Assembly (NCBI GenBank): GCA_038501195.1
Contig: JBBPUQ010000010.1
Coordinates: forward strand, 1,691,501-1,755,500
Length of the DNA: 64,000 nucleotides
Source of the DNA: Nemania diffusa
Taxonomy: Eukaryota; Ascomycota; Sordariomycetes; Xylariales; Xylariaceae
Reading direction: 5' to 3'
Numbering within the stretch: position 1 is the first letter of the stretch; every line of letters starts with the position of its first letter. Shown here one piece after another: positions 55,413 through 64,000 of the stretch. Under the pieces are notes generated by a model, which was given only the letters and a program-made list of their open reading frames with translations, was not told the origin of the DNA and did no database searches. Position numbers and translations under genes: made by a program.

Positions 55413-57671
55413 ATGGCGGACGAAGCCTCGAAAACGGATGTTCAATTACGAGACGGAAAAGAAGAAACAGATTCATCCTCGCTACCTTCAACGGCAAGAG
55501 AAGAGGCGACGGAGGAGAAAGGACAGGAGACTGCAGCGTCCCCGTCGCCCGAGGGGCCTCAGGAAGGCGATGCTCTAAACGACTACCTCACAGGCCCCAA
55601 GCTTGTGCTTCTCCTCGCGGCTACGGGGCTGATATTCTTCGTGTTGCTGCTGGATAACTCGATCATTAGCACGGTGAGTGGTGGGCTGCAAATCCGTCTC
55701 GGTTGGCGCAGATTGCTGATATAGCGAGCACAGGCCGTCCCGAAGATCACGAGTGAATTTCATAGCTTGCCGGATGTGGGATGGTATGCGGGGGCATATC
55801 AGCTTGCTAGGTAGGTTTTCTAGCCTCCCTATCGTCACGGCGGGATTATCGCAAAGTTGTTAACGCGTGTTCCAGTTCGGTCTTGCAGCCGCTGACCGGC
55901 AAACTCTATACATACTTTCCTACGAAGCAGACGTTCCTCGTATTCTTTTTCGTCTTCGAATTAGGCTCGTTGCTCTGCGCGGTTTCTACCTCATCGGCTT
56001 TTTTCATCGTCGGCCGTCTCGTGGCTGGTTTGGGTGTGTCAGGCCTCCAGAATGGCTCTCTGACTATTGTTGCGGGTGCAGTCCCGCTACAGAAAAGAGC
56101 GTGTAGGTTTTACCTCCGAAATATTTACTCACCGGACTGGATCTGACCTAAGTGATTTGTTTAGTCTATCTTGGCCTTGTGATTGGAGGTAAGTTGGCGT
56201 ACTGTTCGCTTTTGAAGACAAATCGCAGAGTCCAAAGAGGAAATGATTGCTAATTCGAAATTCTGTGTTAAAGCTGGTCAACTTGGTCTTGTTATTGGTC
56301 CACTAATAGGAGGCCTTTTCACGCAATATGTCACTTGGCGTTGGTGTAAGTCGAGCCACGAATGTAACTCTTATCTCCGTCCATACTAACATAGTATGAT
56401 ACAGGCTTCTACATCAACCTTCCCATAGGTAAAACTCATCTCAATAGAGTGTATGAACTTAGGTCTGACTTGGCATATGCTAGGTGCCATAGCTGGAGCG
56501 CTTTTAGCGTTTATCCGATGCCCTGAGCAGATGGTCAAGGCGCCCTTTTCGATGGCTCTTGTTCGCCGCGTCATTCCGCAGCTCGATATCCTCGGTTTCC
56601 TCCTCTTTGCCCCGGCGGCCATTCTACTACTCCTAGCGCTTCAATTCGGCTCAGGGGGCACGTATCAGTGGAATTCCTCCCTTATCATCGGTCTGTTCGT
56701 GGGTGCCGGCGTCGCTGCCATTCTCTTCTTATTTTGGGAGTGGAAAGCCGGCGATGTTGCCATCATCCCATTTTCCATGGTGAGAAACCAGATTGTATGG
56801 GCTAGCACTCTCCAGTATATCACGTTGATATCAGCCGTGTTTGTCGGCACCCAATATTTCCCCATTTATTTCCAGGCCGTGAAGGGTGTTGGGCCAGTGC
56901 TGAGCGGTGTTTACTTGCTGCCTAGTATCTTGTCACAGATCATCTTCGTCCTCCTTTCCGGGGGGTTGAGTAAGTCTAGCCTCTAATCACAATAGTCTAT
57001 TGTCGTAGGCGCAAAACAACTAATAATTGGTAGTCTCGAGGGTTGGTTACTATCTTCCTTTTGCCGTCCTTGCTGGCATCGGAGCTACGATCGGGGCAGG
57101 GCTGATCTCAACATGGGGACCAAACACGTCCACAGGCATGTGGATTGGTTACCAGATCCTTTACGGCATTAGAGGGTGTGGTATACAGCTTGTACGATAC
57201 GCCGTGTCTTTCTCTCTACTTACTCAATTTGCTAACCCGTGGACCACGCAGGCCGTTGTTGCAATTCAGAATGCGCTGCCGCCGAAGCAGAGCCAGCTCG
57301 GTGTCTCATTCCTAATTTTTTGTCAGACTTTCTCGGCAGCAGTTTTCGTCGTGGTTGGAAACACCATCTTTACGCAGTCATTGATCAACGAAACCATCAG
57401 ACTGGTCCCGTCCATCAGCCCGACGGATGTTCTACGAGCAGGCGGAAGCGCGCAAGCGATACGAAGCCTAGTGCCCCCGAAGAGCCCCGAGCTCGCGGCG
57501 CTGCTTAGGGTCTTTTCTATCTCCTTTGACACCGTCTGCTACCTCATGATCGCGCTGGCGGGAATCAGCGTCTTCGCCTCGTTTGGAATGGGGTGGATCG
57601 ACACCCGGAAGACGACGACGACGTCGACGACGCCAGAACCAGAGGCTGAGGCGGCAGCAGCCGAAGTATGA
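55413..57671 (+). CDS. MFS drug/toxin exporter (DHA2-type, predicted 14 TM)
   Basis: Plasma-membrane proton-coupled efflux pump of the fungal 14-TM group. Nine exons, 55413..55673, 55734..55810, 55876..56102, 56165..56188, 56274..56345, 56405..56428, 56484..56969, 57034..57191 and 57252..57671, give 582 aa with every phase consistent. Exons 4 and 6 are only 24 nt. A charged Glu/Ser-rich N-tail (about 60 aa) precedes TM1 ([20 protein letters not shown]). Family motifs are [58 protein letters not shown] (motif C-like), [12 protein letters not shown], and later [16 protein letters not shown] and SGVYLLPS. The Thr-rich C-tail is cytosolic. The TATA box and the tandem Zn2Cys6 gene suggest regulated expression. 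The cargo is unknown. Confidence 0.92.
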
Positions 57672-58350
57672 GCATTCTTAACTACTTTGGTCTTTACATT
57701 ATGGCATTGAAAGCGTTTTGGAACATAGATATAGATTTGGATTGCGAACCTCGCGAAGATCGTAATAGTGTATAATAAAAGTTGAAAAGTGTTAATAAGG
57801 GTGGTAATAGGTAGGCTTTCTTCTTCAGTTATCAAGGTTGGGTTTAAACTTTAGATAGATAAGTACCTACCTACGTTATAGGGGCAGGGATGGGCTCCGG
57901 ATAGGTACTAGATACCTAACGTACCCCACGGCTCAGCCTCATCGTAGGGCAGTCAATCAGAGGCAATGAGCCACAAACTCAGCAAGATCAGCGCCCTCAG
58001 CGCCCTCAGCGCCCAGCGTCATCAAACCGGTTACCCCCACATGGCATGGACCACGGGTGCCTACATGCCAACCATTCCCGCTGGCGGCTAGTGATTGCTC
58101 AGCCCCCTCTAATATACGTGATATCGACCCAACAGCCATTTCTGATTGGATTCATTCTTCATGTGTGCTGGTCGAGTCAAACCCTCGCGGCCATGACGAT
58201 GTATTCTGGCTGTACCGAGACATTAGGGAGGCCTTCTTAGACCGTGTTCCTCTCGGTAGAATAATTAACTACCTAACTACGTTCTTTACTTCTTGATAGT
58301 TACCATTCGTTAGCGTATACAACTAGGTGCGAGACGGTGAAGACGAGACG
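57672..58350. other. Intergenic region
   Basis: 3' end of the pump gene and promoter of the Mug113-like gene. Contains a triple 9-nt repeat (CAGCGCCCT units) near 57987-58017 and an AAGTACCTACCTACG word near 57862. No gene seen. Confidence 0.45.
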
Positions 58351-59673
58351 ATGCCGTTCATTCCCAACACGCCCGAATCCCTAATCGGCCGATCAGACTC
58401 CAAGAACCCTTCAACAACATGTAGGGGCATCACTTCAGGTGGTCGCCCATGTCGTAGACCACTCGCTGCCACCCCGGGCTCTTCACCCGCCGCCTCCCCG
58501 TTCGCCTCGCCAAACCGACGAAACCAGCTTCGTGTTGACGACCCAAGCGATCCTGAGCTCTATTGCTGGCAACATAAGCAGCAGGCGAGCTCCTCCGCCA
58601 AATCTAGTCCCGGTCCCTCGTCGAGGACCAAACTCTCCCCCGTACGACAAGAGAGCTTCGAGAGCCTCGAGAGCCTCATCGGCCGACTCGGTATAGTTGA
58701 GGCCGAAAGGAACGGTCGGAAACAACAGGAAAAGCCTCCGAAGCCCTCAAATGGCAGGCGGAATGAAAAGATCTCGCAAACGAGCCACGCAAATGCGCCA
58801 CAGCCCCCGAGGCCCCAACGAAAAGCCAAGGCGCAGAAGCAAGTGAGCTTTTGTTTCTGCTTCACGGTCCCCGTCTATGAAGAAGAAGAGCCGCCGCCGC
58901 GGCCTCAACCGCGACCGATCCAGAACTTGCCGACGAAACCCAGCACTGCGAAGCTACCGTCGAATCAGCATCTGACGCCGTCTTATCCCAGCCAACGGCC
59001 GAGCCTTGCTGCGTCGAAGCAATCGTCTGCACAGTCCGCCATGTCACAGACGTCCGATTATCTCTCCTTGATCCCTAAATCGGTGCTACCAGAAACTGCC
59101 GCGAATCTCTTGAAGGAGCTCTCGAAGCCGATCTCGCAGACAGACGAGGCTGGCTACATCTATATATTCTGGTTAACCTCCGAGTCTCAGCCAGCGACGC
59201 CTCCAGCAGAGGCGGCGAGGAATCTATTGGCTCCCCCGTCACGCCCGGATATGCACCACCGCCGGACAAGCGATGTGCTGCAGTCATTTGCTGCGCAGTC
59301 GGCTCGAGCAGGGTCCTCGAGCAAAACCATGCTCCTCAAGATCGGGAGGGCGTCCAACGTCCAGCGGAGGCTAAACGAGTGGCAGCGGCAATGCGGGTAC
59401 AATCTCTCGCTCATCCGGTATTATCCGTACGTTTCTTCGAGCCGGCCGTCGACGCCCCGCAAGATGCCGCACAGCCATAAGGTCGAGCGCCTAATTCACA
59501 TCGAGCTCGAGGGCCAGGGACTGCGGGTCAACCATAAGACGAGTTGCGATGCCTGTGGGAAAAACCACCGTGAGTGGTTTGAGGTGGAGGCCTCTAGAGC
59601 TGGTGTTAACGCAGTCGATGAGATTGTTAGGCGGTGGTCAGACTGGGATGAGGGCAACCCTCAGAGGTTTTAA
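58351..59673 (+). CDS. T5orf172-domain protein, Mug113-like
   Basis: Single exon, 440 aa from ATG 58351 (MPFIPNTPESLIG). The N-terminal part has a small conserved patch with Cys/His (TTCRGITSGGRPCRRPL, then ELYCWQHKQQ), which could bind zinc, then a long Pro/Ser/Lys-rich linker with PPRPQRKAKAQKQVSFCF. The C-terminal domain from about residue 267 is a T5orf172/DUF1766 module, a relative of GIY-YIG nucleases: GYIYIFWLTS, LLKIGRASNVQRRLNEWQRQ, and HKVERLIHIELEG with a conserved Glu, then CDACGKNHREWFEV. Fission yeast Mug113, a meiotically up-regulated gene product, carries the same domain. Nuclease activity is an inference only. Confidence 0.85.
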   Translation: MPFIPNTPESLIGRSDSKNPSTTCRGITSGGRPCRRPLAATPGSSPAASPFASPNRRNQLRVDDPSDPELYCWQHKQQASSSAKSSPGPSSRTKLSPVRQESFESLESLIGRLGIVEAERNGRKQQEKPPKPSNGRRNEKISQTSHANAPQPPRPQRKAKAQKQVSFCFCFTVPVYEEEEPPPRPQPRPIQNLPTKPSTAKLPSNQHLTPSYPSQRPSLAASKQSSAQSAMSQTSDYLSLIPKSVLPETAANLLKELSKPISQTDEAGYIYIFWLTSESQPATPPAEAARNLLAPPSRPDMHHRRTSDVLQSFAAQSARAGSSSKTMLLKIGRASNVQRRLNEWQRQCGYNLSLIRYYPYVSSSRPSTPRKMPHSHKVERLIHIELEGQGLRVNHKTSCDACGKNHREWFEVEASRAGVNAVDEIVRRWSDWDEGNPQRF

Positions 59674-61604
59674 GGGCTCAGTCACTACGCATGTACGAAG
59701 GTATGATGTAATGATACGTTTTTTTTACTAGACATGCATTATAGGAGGGCAGGTGTATTGGCTGTCTGGCGTTTGGTGTTTTGGCTCAGACAAAGGACTG
59801 TCACCTTAGCCGGTTTTTTTTCTTTCTCTTTTATAACTTTTGATCAAAGCAACGACCAATAACTAAATGGCTTATCTTCACTATTACTCCGCCTGTTGAT
59901 ATCGTTAGAAGGTTCTTCAATGTACAACTGATACCCGAGGCTCTGGGCCGTGGCGTGTTGGTATGCTACGTCAAGATGTTATACCGCGGCGGTTCCCCGA
60001 GACATGTTTATCTGGAGGATCCAATGACAGAGCCGTGGGCCAAACTACAAACGAGTCTATAATGGTTTCACGACGGTCTCGGGCTCATCAATGGATATTC
60101 CCATTGATGAGTGATCATAAATGCTTGCCACGCCTTTTTTTTTCTTCCCCTCATCATACGATGACTACAATAAATCTAGTGCACTACTATAATTCTCTGT
60201 AACTATATGTAGGCTAGGGAGGTAATAGTGTGCTTACTGAGGTATCTACGTACAGTACTTAGGCAGGATGTACGTATAAGTGTAAGTAAGCATGCGTATC
60301 TGTGGCCAGATCCACCACGGGCCGGGTCGCACTATTCAGCACATCGGAAATCCATCGCCCATGTTCCCTAGACCTCATTCGTCGTGGAGGGGTTCCTCCA
60401 GCCAGCGCCGGTGATGTCCCTGGGCTGAACGTCTGGTGCGACAGAGGCGTCGGCATCTTCTGCTGCGCTAATTTGACTTCTGTCCGCTATTCGACTCTAT
60501 TGGACGGTAGCGTCGCATCGAACGGAATCGATGCATATATCATATATGTGTGTATCAGTGCATGCGTGCATGACCAGGCACACTGACTTGTTTGCCGACT
60601 CTGTATGCTAGGTTAGTCTTACATACAAAGTAGGTACTCTTACTGTAAGTAAGCATGTATTCACGTGCAGTGCCGTTGTAAGGTATGGACACTTGCTGCG
60701 TTAACGTTATGCAGAAAATATAGTCCTAGATTCAGAAACCCACATTGCTATTTTTGTAACATGCAGTTCCTATGTCCTGTGGGAGAACCATCTAGCCTGA
60801 CTCGTTCGCAGAACCGGTCACTTGATGAAGTATGTATGTCGAGTCAAGTGGCGCCGGGGTTGAGGATGTGTGTACGATAGGTACTAAGTTGGTAGATATG
60901 ATACAACTGGGCATCGTGGCACCGATGTGAATACAAGTACACGACCTCCCTAATTGCGTGCAGACACGATGTGCTGTACTAGTGTAGTGCTATGCGAGAG
61001 CCAAGCCGTATGTTCATTCGCTGAAACAGAAGTACACTACCTAGCCTACCACCGAAGATGCAGCTCACTGGGCATAACAATGCTGTGGAACCCCGGCGTG
61101 CAGCTTGGCCTTTACCTTTGTAGTATTCTCTCCGTCCGGCTACACTTATCTAAGTACGCTATCTATCTACTGTACTTACTTAGTAGGTACACTACACTAC
61201 ACTAGAAGTCAGCAGGGATTTTTCTGTCCCGGCCTGTCTACATACCTACAGCGTATATACACGTGCGTAGTGTAAGTACAGTAGTACAGTACTTGCACAC
61301 CCCAGGCTGTCACTTTGCTTTTCTTGTAACTTTACCTCTACACTAGATACGATCTCTTCTTCTTGAATCCTTCTAGTAGGCGAGGGCAAGCTGGCGTTTT
61401 AATACTTTTTGTCCCTATTATCATAATATCTCTGTTATTTGCTTGGATGTTTTGTTTAGTAGATTTCTGAGATACCTATCTTATTTTGCCATCGGAGAAC
61501 CTAAAAGGGTAGGAGAAGAGCGCCATCCCCATTTAGTCACCTGTCACTTTATTTATCCTGCATATCGAAGAAGTCGCCTCATCAGTGCACAAAAAAAAAA
61601 AGAG
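59674..61604. other. Intergenic region, no gene supported
   Basis: About 1.9 kb. Poly-T runs near 59720, 59813 and 60136, several GTAAGTAAGCATG words (60275-60300, 60643-60657), a short CTACA tandem (CACTACACTACACTA) near 61188-61202, and a poly-A run just before the next start codon. ORFs here lack motifs. Confidence 0.45.
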
Positions 61605-63245
61605 ATGGATGCCGACATGACAATGGGAGACACTGAAGATGGCACAATCCCGCCGCCTCAGGTACGCAACGGCGCACCTCAGCAAACTTTGGCCGGCCGC
61701 CTGGAGATGATGTCTGAGGATAGTCAAATGTCGTGGGGTGGTGGCAGTGCGCCATCGCTTCCATCTATCGACGATGATCCCAGAAGTGTTAGTAATGAAG
61801 AGTCTAGAGTCGAGGAATAGTGCTGCTGACACACTACTAGGATACTATGAGTATAACCGAAAGTGTCAAGTGAGGCAACCTGAGGCTATGCATATGGCAT
61901 GCACAATATAACTAACTCAACGGCTAGATCCTCAACTATGTCGCTAGATCCGACGTTGTACCACTTCATAGAAGAGAATGGCCGGACTTATCATAAATAT
62001 AAACAAGGAAGTATGGTCTTCCCCGAAGCCTTATAATTTAGCGATTACTATCATATAAACTAACGATAGAATATAGGATATTTCTTACCTAATGACTCGG
62101 TGAGGCTTTGAATTGACAGTTCTCTGGAATCTAAAAGCTAATGCCTATCCTAGGCAGAACAAGAACGACTTGGTATGTAATTGGGCTTCCATAGGCTCAT
62201 TTAATCAGTGCTAATTGCCCTTTAGATCTACAACATCAGCTTTTCTGTCTCACAATAGGAGGGAAGCTCAACACATGTCCGCTTCCAGAAACCCCCAAAA
62301 GAGTGTTGGATATCGCCACAGGTTGGAGCCGCCTGCTTCGTATTGTCTAATTGTTCCCGCTAACATGATCCAGGCACCGGAATCTGGGCGATAGAATTCG
62401 GTCTGCTATCTCACTGAGATTACTCAAGACAGCATGTTCTAACATCTTGTACAGCTACTCAACATCCTGACACCGAGGTCGTTGGCACAGATCTCAGTCC
62501 CATTCAGCCTCATTAGTGCGCCATCTCCATGATATTATGTGGTGTGCTGGTAGCAACAGTAACTAACGCCACTCTCCAGCCTGCCGGAAAACTGTAGCTT
62601 CGAGATAGACGATGCGGAGGACGAGTGGACATACAACGATAAATTCTCGTTTATTCATGGCCGCGCATTGATGAGCTGTTTTGACGACCCGAGTAGAGTC
62701 GTCAAGCAAGCATTCGAAAACCTTGAGCCCGGCGGGTTCATTGAATTCCAGGACGCCCTGTTCCCCATGTACTGGGTCGGCGAGCCTCCGAGGCAGTCGG
62801 CACTGTATCGGTGGAACGAGCTGTTGATGGAAGGAGTGAGGAGGATTGGGCGGTCCTGGAGCAACGTCGTCAACTACCCGAGGTATTTCGAGGAGGCAGG
62901 GTTCGAGAACATAGTTGAGCGGCGGTTCTATTGGCCAACTTCGCCGTGGGCCAAGGGTAAGTACTTCAAGACAGTCGCCATGTATTTCCAGGAGGACATG
63001 ATCTCGGGGTTGGAAGCTATCAGCATGAAGGTACTACAAGCAACAGGCATGACACCTACCGAGATCCAAGATTTCTGCGAGGAAGTCAAGGTCGATTTTA
63101 GAGATACCAATCTACATGCATACCTTACAGTGTAAGTTGGAAACCCCAAGCACTGATGGGACTAAGTCCTAGGATACGAACAGTTAGCTAACTCGTTCTC
63201 TGTAGGTCATACATTTATGCGCGCAAACCCTTGGATAAGCCATAA
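61605..63245 (+). CDS. LaeA-like SAM methyltransferase, ten exons
   Basis: Fungal class I methyltransferase of the LaeA/UMTA-type group. Ten exons: 61605..61787, 61841..61869, 61928..62010, 62077..62099, 62154..62172, 62226..62321, 62374..62400, 62455..62515, 62580..63131 and 63206..63245; 370 aa with all phases consistent. The spliced protein reads through the family hallmarks: DTMSITESVKSS, FIEENGRTYHKYKQGRYFLP, then AEQERLDLQHQLF, motif I RVLDIATGTGIWAIEFA built from three exons, VVGTDLSPIQPHYLPENCSF, FSFIHGRALMSCFDDP, LEPGGFIEFQD, and the end SYIYARKPLDKP. Four exons are 19-29 nt. Donors of introns 7 and 8 (GTCTGC, GTGCGC) are weak. An alternative first donor at 61809 would leave a 32-nt intron, too short. 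The substrate and any link to secondary metabolism are unknown. Confidence 0.88.
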
Positions 63246-64000
63246 TAGAGATATATTAATATCGATACACCGAGTAGAAACATCTCCATGAATGATGATG
63301 CAACGTCTCCATGTCTCAGTAGTAAGTAAAACATATACTTAACGATTTAGTATCGCAATCCACAATTACAGTTGTTTTCATGCCGCCGAACCTCACATAC
63401 TGTTTCATGAAAACCTCGAGGTCTATAATGAATTCTACATTTGTTGTTAAACTCATATTGGGAATCAAAAGGCCCCAAATTCTCCTTATGGACACTTCCG
63501 CAGCATAAGCCGCCAGGATATCTTGTCGTAGCCCGCTAGTCCGCCCTGTTTTAACGATGATTGACCGACAATACTCTCCTCGCTTACAAATGCTGTTTTC
63601 AAGACTGTGCCGCTGTCGCTCACCGCAACTACTATCGATCAACCGGACCCAGCCGAGGTCAACTCGTCTTGTGTTGAATATGTACGTTGTGTTCAATATC
63701 GATAGTCACATAGTATTAGTAATTGAGTTGAATACAGGCCCCCTCTAACCCAAACGTTCAAGCGATGAATTTAATTGCATTATTGGTGCAAAAAACGTGA
63801 GGATGAATAGTAGGAACTGAGAGCTTCGCATAACTAACCCGACGCGAGCAAATATGTATTGGTTCACGTGCATTCTGCATAGGTATATAGATAAGTGAGA
63901 TGACAACCCGGGGATGGGTAATAATTGATGCTCCGAGAACTGCCCTTTGAATTATTTGGTAGTGGTGACTTGTATCGCGGACATAACGGGCATAAACCCG
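63246..64000. other. 3' end of window, no gene supported
   Basis: Downstream of the LaeA-like gene. The minus-strand ORF at 63316..63696 (126 codons) has no recognisable motif; it might be an exon of a gene running off the window, but there is no positive evidence. Confidence 0.4.

Noticed and set aside
61809..61840. Longer first exon for the LaeA-like gene with donor GTCGAG
   Set aside because: It would leave a 32-nt intron, below the usual fungal minimum; GTTAGT at 61788 gives 53 nt.
1..64000. CRISPR arrays, prophage, bacterial operons or a PKS/NRPS cluster
   Set aside because: None seen; the introns and families are fungal nuclear, and no megasynthase or spaced direct-repeat array is present.

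Overview
The window is nuclear DNA from a filamentous ascomycete (Pezizomycotina), most likely a Sordariomycete. The evidence is: genes broken by short GT-AG introns (mostly about 50-130 nt) with CTAAC/CTGAC-like branch points; a Zn2Cys6 regulator; a DHA-type MFS pump; fungal-only families (AcrB, Mug113-like, LaeA-like methyltransferase); Pezizomycotina-type Med19; and no bacterial operon structure. I cannot place it to genus. Identifications rest on recalled family motifs, not on database searches.

Layout. 0-11 kb is housekeeping: Mediator subunit Med19/Rox3 (+), an F-box/LRR-like protein (-), a DUF676-type serine lipase/esterase (+), the initiator-tRNA ribosylphosphate transferase Rit1 (-) and a coiled-coil protein of unknown role (-). 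11-15.4 kb is an AT-rich stretch almost free of ORFs. 15.4-28.8 kb is more accessory: an eight-cysteine secreted mini-protein (+), an RNase T2 (-), a four-TM membrane protein (-), an unknown 295-aa protein (-), a PGAP4-like glycosyltransferase (-), a 98-aa single-TM protein (+) and an isopenicillin-N-synthase-like 2-oxoglutarate/Fe(II) oxygenase (-). 30-42 kb holds the mRNA deadenylase Ccr4 (-), a large methyltransferase with a Ser/Thr-rich N-terminus (+), and a head-to-head mitochondrial pair: a tiny LYR-motif (ETFRF1/LYRM5-like) protein (-) and a hot-dog thioesterase (+). 42-47 kb is a second gene desert. 47-64 kb carries AcrB (+), a six-exon Zn2Cys6 regulator (+), a nine-exon MFS exporter (+), a Mug113-like T5orf172 protein (+) and a ten-exon LaeA-like methyltransferase (+).

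How genes may work together. Ccr4 and Med19 act in general mRNA metabolism and Rit1 marks initiator tRNA. The Zn2Cys6 regulator and MFS pump lie in tandem on one strand and may form a small regulator/transporter unit. The LYR protein and hot-dog protein share a 339-bp divergent promoter and probably both act in mitochondria. There is no polyketide synthase, NRPS or terpene cyclase here, so no complete secondary-metabolite cluster is visible. Intergenic DNA is rich in a dispersed palindromic motif family (TAGGTACCTA / ACCTACCTAGGT).

Exon coordinates are my own splice reconstructions, checked for reading phase but not for expression. I did not find a system that I can call undescribed; the most useful items are the intron-dense methyltransferase, the hidden LYR gene with its shared promoter, the cysteine-rich secreted protein and the PGAP4-like transferase.
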